A stretch of 64,000 nt of DNA, taken from assembly GCA_000940995.1 (NCBI GenBank), contig CP005974.1, forward strand, positions 3,286,001 through 3,350,000, given 5' to 3'. The notes below the pieces were generated by a model. It searched no databases. It was not told the DNA's origin and was given only the letters and a program-made list of their open reading frames with translations. Origin of the DNA: Photobacterium gaetbulicola Gung47. GTDB taxonomy: Bacteria > Pseudomonadota > Gammaproteobacteria > Enterobacterales > Vibrionaceae. The translations under genes and the position numbers were made by a program. This document shows, one piece after another, positions 17,580-24,553 of this stretch. Position 1 is the stretch's first letter. Each line of letters opens with the position of its first letter.

Positions 17580-17975
17580 TTAATCCCCTTTCAGTGCCTT
17601 GCTCAGGTTTTTGAATTTTGCCCCGAGAAAATCCAGTGATGCCTGATACTCAATCGAGTTTTGCATAAACAAATTCTGCTCGAGTTGGGCATCAACGGTA
17701 TTGCCGTCTCCCGTATCCGGCTGGGTTGGCACGCGGTACTTTTGCTCGCCCATAACCTGTGTGGAGGCAGAAATATGCCGACCGTCAGTGCGGCTGAGGC
17801 CAACTTTTGCCCCCGAGGTTGCCGCATTGAGGGCCCGCTGGAAGTCAATATCTTTCGCCTTGTACCCCGGCGTATTGGCATTGGCGAGGTTGCTAGCCAG
17901 TGTTTCCGCCCGCTTGGCACGCACGCCGACGGTATGCTGGTGAACACCTAATGCTTTATCAAAAGAAATGGACAT
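17580..17975 (-). CDS. flgB: flagellar proximal rod protein FlgB
   Basis: FlgB is the first gene of the rod-hook operon. The 131-aa product has the FlgB start MSISFDKALGVHQHTVGVRA, the LASNLANANTPGYKAKDIDF motif, and the C-terminal EYQASLDFLGAKFKNLSKAL. The ATG at 17975 is chosen because a perfect GGAGG lies 8 bases upstream; four extra codons upstream are unlikely to be used. The promoter region is remarkable: a sigma-54 box and two heptamer arrays. Confidence 0.96.
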   Translation of the reverse strand: MSISFDKALGVHQHTVGVRAKRAETLASNLANANTPGYKAKDIDFQRALNAATSGAKVGLSRTDGRHISASTQVMGEQKYRVPTQPDTGDGNTVDAQLEQNLFMQNSIEYQASLDFLGAKFKNLSKALKGD

Positions 17976-18007
17976 GTCTGCCTCCAAAATTCGTTATCGA
18001 AATGAAA

Positions 18008-18022
18008 GCAAAGGCTGTGCCA
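18008..18022 (-). promoter_or_regulatory. sigma-54 promoter for flgBCDE
   Basis: The minus strand reads TGGCACAGCCTTTGC, nearly identical to the sigma-54 consensus, with GG-N10-GC spacing. The expected start is near 17996, leaving a leader of about 20 nt. A 97-bp heptamer array begins only 30 bp upstream of this box. Confidence 0.85.
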
Positions 18023-18052
18023 AAAGTTATAAACGAGGGAAATTAGGAGGTT

Positions 18053-18149
18053 GGCGATGGGCGATGGGCGATGGGCGATGGGCGATGGGCGATGGGCGAT
18101 GGGCGATGGGCGATGGGCGATGGGCGATGGGCGATGGGCGATGGGCGAT
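18053..18149. repeat. heptanucleotide VNTR, GGCGATG x about 14
   Basis: GGCGATG is repeated without interruption for 97 bases (13.9 copies). Uninterrupted seven-base arrays of this length are prone to slipped-strand copy-number change. It is noncoding and lies between cheR and flgB, directly upstream of the flgB sigma-54 box. Open frames passing through it are artefacts. Confidence 0.97.
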
Positions 18150-18200
18150 CCAAATTGTTTGCAAGAGCCTGACCATGTCAAACTCTTGCTTCTTCTCTAG

Positions 18201-18300
18201 CCTCTAGCCTCTAGCCTCTAGCCTCCAGCCTCCAGCCTCCAGCCTCTAGCCTCTAGCCTCTAGCCTCTAGCCTCTAGCCTCTAGCCTCTAGCCTCTAGCC
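18201..18300. repeat. second heptanucleotide VNTR, CCTCTAG x 14
   Basis: Fourteen copies of CCTCTAG plus two bases fill 100 bases; copies 4-6 read CCTCCAG, showing internal divergence. It ends 4 bases after the cheR stop codon and is 51 bp from the GGCGATG array. Both arrays have the same unit length and almost the same copy number but unrelated sequence. Confidence 0.97.
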
Positions 18301-18304
18301 AGTT

Positions 18305-19135
18305 TTACTTGAGCTTGTAGATGATACCCGGGTTACAGCGGATCATTTCGAATTTATCGGTCAAGCCGGTCAGCGACTCCGATGCCCCTAGCAGCAGGTA
18401 GCCCCCCGGATTGAGGCTTGCTGCCATCTGGTTAAGCACCTTGGCCTTCATCTCGGGCGAGAAGTAAATCAGCACATTGCGGCAGAAGATCACATCAAAC
18501 TTGCCCAGCAACGCATAGCTGTCTTTCAAGTTTTGCGGTCGGAAGTTAACCATCCGTTTGACCTTGTCATTCACCTTCAGGCGACCGTCGCCATTATCTT
18601 CAAAGAACATCCGACGGCGTTCCATCGACAGTCCCCGACTGAGGGCCAGGTTATCGTAAGCACCGGTGCGGCAGGTCTCCAGCATGGTCTGAGAAATATC
18701 CGTCGCCGTGATTTGCACTGGGTTTGCCAGCATCCCCGGCCGACGGTTCTGGGTTTCCAACACGGTCATGGCGATCGAATATGGCTCCTGACCCGATGAG
18801 CTGGCCGACGACCATATTTTGATCGGCCGTTTGTTGGCCGCCAACTCCGGCAAGATTCGCTCGGCCAGCACGGTGTAGGGGTAAGTATCTCGAAACCATA
18901 ACGTCTCGTTGGTTGTCATGGCATCGACCGCGGCGACCCGCAACTCCCGATTACGACCGGCAATCACTACCTGCAACAGTTCAGATAGCGACGCTAATGA
19001 AAATTGACTGACTAAAGGGCTGAGCCGGCTTCTTACCAAGTACTGCTTGCTGTCACCCAGGACAATGCCGCACTGGGCTTCCAGGAAACGGCAAAATTCA
19101 CGGTATTCCTGATCGTTTATCGTTATAGCTGTCAT
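18305..19135 (-). CDS. cheR: chemotaxis protein methyltransferase CheR
   Basis: CheR uses S-adenosylmethionine to methylate glutamates of chemoreceptors. The 276-aa protein has the N-terminal helical CheR_N domain (EYREFCRFLEAQCGIVLGDS) and the methyltransferase domain with the SAM-binding region KIWSSASSSGQEPYSIAMTV, TATDISQTML and FDVIFCRNVLIYF. Length is normal. It follows cheV by 38 bases and precedes the heptamer arrays; the cheV-cheR-flgB order is typical of Vibrionaceae. Confidence 0.96.
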   Translation of the reverse strand: MTAITINDQEYREFCRFLEAQCGIVLGDSKQYLVRSRLSPLVSQFSLASLSELLQVVIAGRNRELRVAAVDAMTTNETLWFRDTYPYTVLAERILPELAANKRPIKIWSSASSSGQEPYSIAMTVLETQNRRPGMLANPVQITATDISQTMLETCRTGAYDNLALSRGLSMERRRMFFEDNGDGRLKVNDKVKRMVNFRPQNLKDSYALLGKFDVIFCRNVLIYFSPEMKAKVLNQMAASLNPGGYLLLGASESLTGLTDKFEMIRCNPGIIYKLK

Positions 19136-19173
19136 CTACTACTCTGGTATGGTTATTCTGTGCTCGAGTATGC

Positions 19174-20091
19174 TTATTGTGGCATTGCCGCTTTCACTGC
19201 CGCGCCAAGTTCGTCAGGATTGAATTTAGGAATAAAGGCATTCGCTCCGACACGCTCAACCATGGCTTGGTTGAACACCCCGCTCAGGGAGGTATGCAGG
19301 ATCACATGCAGGTCTTTGAGCTTTGGATCGTTGCGAATCTCAGCGGTCAGGGTGTAGCCGTCCATTTCCGGCATTTCGATATCGGAGATCACCAGAGCCA
19401 ACTGTTGGTAGATATCCCCTTCCTGAGCCATTTCACGCAGTTTGATGATGGCTTCTTTGCCATCTTTTACCAACACGCATTCACAGCCAATCGACTCTAT
19501 CGCCCGCTGCACCTGCTTGCGCGCGACACTGGAGTCGTCGGCGACCAGTACCCGCCGTACCGCAGGCATATCTTCAATCAGCTCTTCGAGCACCGTTCCG
19601 GTGATATTGGTGTTGACTGGCGAAATCTCGTCGAGGATTTTCTCAACATCCAGAATTTCAACCAGCTCATTATCAATTTCGGTGACCGCCGTCAGGTAGT
19701 TCGCCTTCCCGGCCCCTTTCGGCGGCGGAAGGATAGACTCCCAGTTCATATTGATAATACGCTCAACCGAGGAGACCAAGAATCCCTGAATCGAGCGGTT
19801 GAACTCAGAAATAATGACAAAGCAGTTGTCGAGATCTTCGATCGGGCGGCCACCTGTTGCCAGGCTCATATCAATAACGGAAATGGTCTGCCCTCGGATA
19901 TGGGCGATCCCCTTCACCAGCGGATGCAAGTTCGGCATGGTGGTCAATTTCGGGCACTGGAGGACTTCCTTGACTTTAAATACGTTGATCCCATAACGTT
20001 GACGTCGATTGAGCCTGAAAGTTAGCAACTCTAGCCTGTTTTGACCAACCAGCTGGGTACGTTGATTCACCGAATCTAATATCCCCGACAT
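19174..20091 (-). CDS. cheV: chemotaxis coupling protein CheV
   Basis: CheV combines a CheW-like coupling domain (residues about 18-160, LLTFRLNRRQRYGINVFKVK, GIAHIRGQTISVIDMSLATG) with a receiver domain (about 175-305, RRVLVADDSSVARKQVQRAI). The likely phospho-acceptor Asp is in LVISDIEMPEMDG, and the conserved T/S and Lys follow (HTSLSG, FIPKFN). It links receptors to CheA and can be phosphorylated for adaptation. It is divergent from flgA across 163 bp. Confidence 0.96.
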   Translation of the reverse strand: MSGILDSVNQRTQLVGQNRLELLTFRLNRRQRYGINVFKVKEVLQCPKLTTMPNLHPLVKGIAHIRGQTISVIDMSLATGGRPIEDLDNCFVIISEFNRSIQGFLVSSVERIINMNWESILPPPKGAGKANYLTAVTEIDNELVEILDVEKILDEISPVNTNITGTVLEELIEDMPAVRRVLVADDSSVARKQVQRAIESIGCECVLVKDGKEAIIKLREMAQEGDIYQQLALVISDIEMPEMDGYTLTAEIRNDPKLKDLHVILHTSLSGVFNQAMVERVGANAFIPKFNPDELGAAVKAAMPQ

Positions 20092-20254
20092 ATTAAGGCG
20101 TCTCCTTGTTGTTTGTTTTTATAATTTGATACGTGTTTACTAAAGAAACAAGTGGTTAAATCACATATCATAGCAAGTTAAAGCTGCTCTACTGAAACAC
20201 CAGCGCTAGGGCACAGTATCCCATTGTGACTGGCGACATTAAAGAGATAATTAC

Positions 20255-20989
20255 GTGCTTAGCAACTCGCTTAACATCCACCTAATTAGTTTTATCGGCC
20301 TACTGCTGTTTTTCTTTAATAGCAATAGCCATGCTGCGGCGGATCAAACGCCTGCCAGCCCCGCCCCCATCAGTATGGCGCCTGAAGCGATCAGTCAGGC
20401 CGCCCAGGAGCATGTCACCGCGTTAACCCGCGAGGCAAACGGCACCTTTACGATTTCCGCCCCAAGCCTCGACAACCGGCTGCGCCTGCCGCAATGCCCT
20501 GAGCCCCTTACGGCGGATATTCCCAACCAGGGCTCGCTCAGCGGCACCGTTTCGGTGCTCGTTCGCTGCGAGGCGTTAAACTGGCAAATCTACGTGCCGG
20601 TTCGGGTCCAACAAGTGCTCGAACGGGTTGTCGCCAAAGCCCCTCTTCCACGGGGGGCGGTCATTACCGCTGCCGATGTCGCCGTCGAACAGGTCGAGCT
20701 GCGGCGCCAGCGTGGAGCCTCGTTTGCCAATCCCGAGCAACTGATCGGCTCGAAGGTAAAGCGACCGGTCAGGCTCGGGGAGATCATCCTGGCCAGCGAT
20801 ATCTGCCTGGTATGCCGCAATGATGCGGTACTCATCAAGGCCGGCAATGACGGGCTTTCGATTATCACCGAAGGCACGGCGCTATCGGACGGCTCGCTGG
20901 GCGAGCAGATCCGGGTGCAAAACAACCGCTCGAAAAAGGTCATCTCCGGTGTGGTCAGTGCCGTCGGTGAAGTCACGGTTCGCTACTAG
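20255..20989 (+). CDS. flgA: flagella basal body P-ring formation protein FlgA
   Basis: FlgA is the periplasmic chaperone for FlgI. The 244-aa product has a signal peptide (LISFIGLLLFFFNSNSHAAA), a middle segment with RLPQCPEPL, and a C-terminal SAF domain (RVVAKAPLPRGAVITAADVA, IGSKVKRPVRLGEIILASDI, LGEQIRVQNNRSKKVISGVV). The start appears to be GTG at 20255 (ACGTGCTTAGC), with AAAGAGAT upstream. No clear sigma-54 site was found before it. Confidence 0.93.
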   Translation: MLSNSLNIHLISFIGLLLFFFNSNSHAAADQTPASPAPISMAPEAISQAAQEHVTALTREANGTFTISAPSLDNRLRLPQCPEPLTADIPNQGSLSGTVSVLVRCEALNWQIYVPVRVQQVLERVVAKAPLPRGAVITAADVAVEQVELRRQRGASFANPEQLIGSKVKRPVRLGEIILASDICLVCRNDAVLIKAGNDGLSIITEGTALSDGSLGEQIRVQNNRSKKVISGVVSAVGEVTVRY

Positions 20990-21022
20990 TTCGAAATTAC
21001 CGAAATTTTACGTACAATACCT

Positions 21023-21049
21023 TAAAGGTTTTGCTATCGTTGCCGATAA
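21023..21049 (+). promoter_or_regulatory. sigma-28 (FliA) promoter for flgM-flgN
   Basis: TAAA, 15 bases, then GCCGATAA gives a perfect match to the FliA consensus. It lies in the 103 bases between flgA and flgM, about 45 bases before the flgM ATG. Late expression of the anti-sigma factor from its own sigma factor is the expected feedback. Confidence 0.88.
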
Positions 21050-21092
21050 TACAGTAGCTATAGAGCCTAACTGCACGTTCAAGGAGTTTCTA

Positions 21093-21404
21093 ATGCCTAC
21101 TATCAATAACATACGCACAAACCAGCCGATGACCTCGGGAGGCCAGGTTTCCAATTCCGAAGCTGGCAAAAGCAAACCGTCTACCGAAGCCAAAGCAACC
21201 AGTACCGAGTCTGACTCCGTATCCCTGAGCAGCCAAGGTCAATCTGTGGGCCAGATCCACCAACAGCTTGCGACACAAGAAGCCTTTGACACTGAAAAAG
21301 TGAACGCTATCAAAGAAGCGATTGCCAATGGCTCCTACGTCATTGATGCCGACAAATTAGCGGCTAACATGATCAAACTAGAAGACGAATTAAAAGGCCT
21401 TTAG
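21093..21404 (+). CDS. flgM: negative regulator of flagellin synthesis, anti-sigma-28 factor FlgM
   Basis: The 103-aa protein starts MPTINNIRTNQPMTSGGQVS. It has the disordered, Ser/Thr/Lys-rich N-terminus and the C-terminal sigma-binding helices (VNAIKEAIANGSYVIDADKL, ANMIKLEDEL) of FlgM. It holds FliA inactive until export through the finished hook. AAGGAG precedes the ATG at 21093. A longer in-frame upstream extension overlaps flgA and is rejected because the FliA promoter lies inside it. Confidence 0.94.
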   Translation: MPTINNIRTNQPMTSGGQVSNSEAGKSKPSTEAKATSTESDSVSLSSQGQSVGQIHQQLATQEAFDTEKVNAIKEAIANGSYVIDADKLAANMIKLEDELKGL

Positions 21405-21421
21405 GAAACGAGTGAGAGAGT

Positions 21422-21850
21422 ATGTCTACGTCTATAGAGCAGCTTCTTGAACAGCAACAGGTAAACCTGACCTCTCTCACGGCATTGCTCGCGCACGAGC
21501 AACAAGCCATTGTCGCCCGCCAGTCGGAACTCATCCTTGAGTGTGCCCAGAAAAAATCAGCACTGATTGATAACATCAAGCTTGTCGACCACCAGCTGGC
21601 GGTGCACCCCGAGCAGGCTAGGTTGGCCGAAGGTGGCGATCTGGCGGCGAAAGTGGCCTCATTGAGGGAGATGGCTGACGACTGCAAGTCCACCAATGAC
21701 GTCAATGGCGAAGCACTGATGCGTGCCCAGCTGAGTTTCCATAAACTCAACAACCTGCTGCAGCAGAGCCGTGGCAAGCACCAAATGACTTACACCAGCG
21801 AAGGCATGACCCAGAACACACGCACTCTGGGCACCGATCTGAAAGCGTAA
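21422..21850 (+). CDS. flgN: flagellar export chaperone FlgN
   Basis: FlgN escorts FlgK and FlgL to the export gate. The 142-aa product is almost wholly alpha-helical, starting MSTSIEQLLEQQQVNLTSLT, and matches the FlgN family in size, charge pattern and position directly after flgM (17 bases). It converges on flgP, from which it is separated by 33 bases. Confidence 0.88.
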   Translation: MSTSIEQLLEQQQVNLTSLTALLAHEQQAIVARQSELILECAQKKSALIDNIKLVDHQLAVHPEQARLAEGGDLAAKVASLREMADDCKSTNDVNGEALMRAQLSFHKLNNLLQQSRGKHQMTYTSEGMTQNTRTLGTDLKA

Positions 21851-21883
21851 AAAGCCGACTCTAACTTCTTCGCTAACTGTGTA

Positions 21884-22315
21884 TTAGAACATCACTTCTT
21901 GGCTTTGGGGAACGGCATAAATTTCCACACTTCCCTGCAAACGCTCCATTTTATTGAGGTCCAGCTGCATCTCTGTCACGTAATTATCACCAACCGGATA
22001 ACTACGGATCACTTCTGCGCCACGGATACTGCCATCGACGGAGCTATCACTGCTCTCGTAGTTTAACTGCTGGTCATCCATCTCTGAGCGAGCGGAGATC
22101 CGGATACCGTAAACCTGCTCGGTCAACTCACGGTAGGCGTCAAGCTTCGATGCCCGCATTGCACGCATTCGCTTCTCTTCCTCACTGCCCCCTGGCTGCT
22201 CGCTGATCGATGCATAGCCAACCGCGGTTAAAATGTCGGTGTTACGCACTTCAACCAAAGGCTGACACCCGACCAAAAAAGATAACACCAACAGGCACCA
22301 ATATCGCATTTTCAC
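21884..22315 (-). CDS. flgP: flagellar outer-membrane lipoprotein FlgP
   Basis: FlgP belongs to the LPP20 family and forms the outer-membrane-associated basal disk or H-ring of Vibrio flagella. The 143-aa precursor has a lipobox FLVGC near residue 17 and the LPP20-type core (GYASISEQPGGSEEEKRMRA, ASKLDAYRELTEQVYGIRIS). It is 2 bases after flgO, so the two form an operon. The start may be the ATG at 22315 or two codons later. Confidence 0.92.
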   Translation of the reverse strand: MKMRYWCLLVLSFLVGCQPLVEVRNTDILTAVGYASISEQPGGSEEEKRMRAMRASKLDAYRELTEQVYGIRISARSEMDDQQLNYESSDSSVDGSIRGAEVIRSYPVGDNYVTEMQLDLNKMERLQGSVEIYAVPQSQEVMF

Positions 22316-22317
22316 TC

Positions 22318-22953
22318 CTAAGGCTTAATAACTACTGTATTTCTATCGTGGGACAAGGTCTCATCTCGGATGATCCAGCCATTATCCATTCGCATTCTAT
22401 TGAGGCTATCGAGATCACGGCCGATCCTGTCTGCCGGCAGGAATCCTTGCGCCGAGGCTATCACTACCCGCGAACGGATACCAATAATCCGGGCATTGAT
22501 CAACACGCCTGCCGACTGGCGCAACATGGTCCCTGCCAATACGTAGTCTACCGGTTGCTCGGCGGAAAGCTTCTGCCAATCACGACTGAGCGCAAAGTCG
22601 CCATCCGGCGTTACCTTGATCCCGCCCGTAATCTTGTAGTCAACCACAGTAAACCCGCGCTGCTGCATCTGGTAAATCAGACTCTCCGACACCGCATTGC
22701 CCAGCCAGTTGGTCTCATCCATATTTTGCAGGTCAACAAAGGAGGTTACGGCCAATGGCGTGCGGGCCGTCAGGTACTGGTTTGATTCAACCAGTTTGTT
22801 AGCCATACCCTCGATGAAGAAATCCATGGTATGCCGCGGCATCTCATCCAAGCTATGTCGGTTACCGGTATAAGGCTCTTTACCGTTATAAATGGGAGAA
22901 TAGGCACACGATGTTACCAACATTGCCATCAATACAATTACCCATTTTTTCAT
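22318..22953 (-). CDS. flgO: flagellar outer-membrane lipoprotein FlgO
   Basis: The 211-aa protein has a lipoprotein signal (MLVTSC, acylated Cys near 16) and the FlgO core (PLAVTSFVDLQNMDETNWLG, SESLIYQMQQRGFTVVDYKI, DYVLAGTMLRQSAGVLINAR). FlgO works with FlgP and FlgT in the H-ring/outer-membrane part of the sheathed polar flagellum. It is divergent from flgT and heads the flgOP pair. Confidence 0.93.
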   Translation of the reverse strand: MKKWVIVLMAMLVTSCAYSPIYNGKEPYTGNRHSLDEMPRHTMDFFIEGMANKLVESNQYLTARTPLAVTSFVDLQNMDETNWLGNAVSESLIYQMQQRGFTVVDYKITGGIKVTPDGDFALSRDWQKLSAEQPVDYVLAGTMLRQSAGVLINARIIGIRSRVVIASAQGFLPADRIGRDLDSLNRMRMDNGWIIRDETLSHDRNTVVIKP

Positions 22954-22997
22954 AATTTACCGCTCCAATTGAAAAGAGACTTCAGACCCATAGCTTG

Positions 22998-23024
22998 TTA
23001 TCGTAGCTTCACACAAAAACTTTA
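22998..23024 (-). promoter_or_regulatory. candidate sigma-28 promoter for flgO-flgP
   Basis: The minus strand carries TAAA, 15 bases, then TACGATAA, matching the FliA -35, spacing and six of eight -10 bases. It lies 45 bases before the flgO ATG. Vibrio flgOP is usually discussed as activated by FlrC, so this site may be secondary or incidental. Confidence 0.45.
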
Positions 23025-23180
23025 TTGCTAAACATAAAAAATCAGGAATGCTCTTTGCATTACCTTTGAATACTATGAAAGCCGCCATGCAATCTCATTA
23101 CCGATAGTGGCACACTCGCTTCAACTCGTAAGCATCCGACTGATAGTTTTTTAGCAATTTTTATACCGAAAGTGGAAGGC

Positions 23181-24317
23181 ATGATAAAAAAGATCCTCCT
23201 CATCATTAACAGCCTCTGGCTCATACTTGCCATGCCGGCAAATGCCGCGTGGTATGAAGTCACCGGCTCTGCGGTCATACTGCAAAGTGAAGAGCAAGCT
23301 CGCCAGAGCGCGCTGGAAAATGCCGTATTACAGGTGATCCGCTATGCCGGAGCCGATCTTTCCTCCTTCAACCAGGTGAAGCCCTACCTCAAAAACAACC
23401 GTGAACATTACCAGTTCAGCGGCAGTGAACTGCGCCAAATCACGGTCACCAAGACGAGGAAGAAAAGCGGCAACCTTTACCTGACAGCACAGATCGAAGT
23501 GTTCCCCTCGGCAAGAACTTGCCACAAGGTGCAATATAAAAAAGGGCTATTGCTTGGTGAGTTTGACATTCGCTCTCCACAACATGCCTCGCTAGGCGGG
23601 ATCTACCAGCTCGGCAACAACTTTACGTCGGTATTGAAGCGCCAGCTGGAAACCCGCTCGCAAAGCTTCGTGGTGGCCGGAACGACCCGGGTCCAAATCA
23701 ACCCCGGCTACCCTGGCCAAATGGTGATGCTGGCCGAAGATCACGACGCCCAGTACATCATCAATGGCCATATCACCGACCTGACATCGACTCTCGATCA
23801 AAAGCTCCTGCGCAGCGATAAAATCAACCGGCAATTTGCTGCCGAACTGCAGCTGCTCGATGGCAAAACGGGTGAAGTCCTGATGCAGAACCAATACCGG
23901 GAGGTTGCCAACTGGCCGTTTTCCCGTACCAGCCAGGTCGATACCAGCAGTGCACGCTTCTGGCAGTCGGCCTATGGCCAAGCTATCCAGCGCGTCAGCC
24001 AAAACATGATGCTCGATCTGGAAAGCGCCCTGGCCTGCCGGACCAATCTTCCGGAAATTGTCCGCCACTATGGCAATACCGTCCATATCAACCAAGGCCG
24101 TAGGCACGGCGTCAAGCAGGGCGATCGGCTTGCCCTGTGGCACAGTGCCGGTTTTATCGATCAGAACGGGATCCCAAGGAACCGCATGGTCCAAACGGAA
24201 ATCACCCTGGTTGTCGATCGGGTATACGAGAAGTCCGCCGAACTCAGTATCGAGCAAGCTGAGCTGGCCAACAGTGTCCAGCCTGGTGATTTGCTGACCA
24301 AACAGATTGAAGATTAG
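23181..24317 (+). CDS. flgT: flagellar H-ring assembly protein FlgT
   Basis: FlgT is a periplasmic protein needed to build the H ring and recruit the T ring in Vibrio motors. The 378-aa precursor has a signal peptide (IINSLWLILAMPANA then AWYEVTG), an N-terminal domain with QARQSALENAVLQVIRYAGA, a middle domain (ILNGHITDL-like segment), and a C-terminal beta domain (NQGRRHGVKQGDRLALWHSA). The ATG at 23181 fits the family; a GTG three codons upstream is possible because GGAAGG lies very close to this ATG. Confidence 0.92.
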   Translation: MIKKILLIINSLWLILAMPANAAWYEVTGSAVILQSEEQARQSALENAVLQVIRYAGADLSSFNQVKPYLKNNREHYQFSGSELRQITVTKTRKKSGNLYLTAQIEVFPSARTCHKVQYKKGLLLGEFDIRSPQHASLGGIYQLGNNFTSVLKRQLETRSQSFVVAGTTRVQINPGYPGQMVMLAEDHDAQYIINGHITDLTSTLDQKLLRSDKINRQFAAELQLLDGKTGEVLMQNQYREVANWPFSRTSQVDTSSARFWQSAYGQAIQRVSQNMMLDLESALACRTNLPEIVRHYGNTVHINQGRRHGVKQGDRLALWHSAGFIDQNGIPRNRMVQTEITLVVDRVYEKSAELSIEQAELANSVQPGDLLTKQIED

Positions 24318-24364
24318 GACTAATCACTTAATTTATTGATATTTTTTTGTATAATGACGGAACT

Positions 24365-24441
24365 GCTCCCTTAGCTCAGCTGGATAGAGCGTCCCCCTCC
24401 TAAGGGGAAGGCCACAGGTTCGACTCCTGTAGGGAGCGCCA
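24365..24441 (+). tRNA. tRNA-Arg (anticodon CCT)
   Basis: A 77-nt cloverleaf with encoded CCA: acceptor GCTCCCT/AGGGAGC, D arm GCTC..GAGC, anticodon stem TCCCC/GGGGA around loop CTCCTAA, and T arm with GGTTCGACTCC. The anticodon CCT reads AGG. Such tRNA genes are frequent integration sites, but here ordinary chromosomal genes follow on both sides. Confidence 0.96.
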
Positions 24442-24449
24442 TCTTCGAC

Positions 24450-24487
24450 AAAGGCCAGCCGGTGAAAATCGGCTGGCCTTTTTTGTT
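24450..24487 (+). terminator. terminator after tRNA-Arg
   Basis: AAGGCCAGCCG pairs with CGGCTGGCCTT over a loop of 8 bases, followed by TTTTGTT. It begins 9 bases after the tRNA 3' end. Confidence 0.9.
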
Positions 24488-24553
24488 ACTTATCAATAAT
24501 AAAGCCTACTCGCAGCAGGCTTTACCATTTGGCCCCTGTTACCAGGATGCGGT

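Noticed and set aside
17948..18207. Open frames on both strands through the GGCGATG array
   Set aside because: They are products of a seven-base repeat that keeps frames open; translations are pure heptad repetition and overlap the flgB promoter.
20820..21092. Longer FlgM start overlapping flgA
   Set aside because: The FliA promoter and AAGGAG site lie inside the extension, and FlgM size fits the ATG at 21093.
24365..24441. tRNA-Arg(CCT) as an attachment site of a genomic island
   Set aside because: Ordinary core genes lie on both sides, and no repeat of the tRNA 3' end was noticed nearby.
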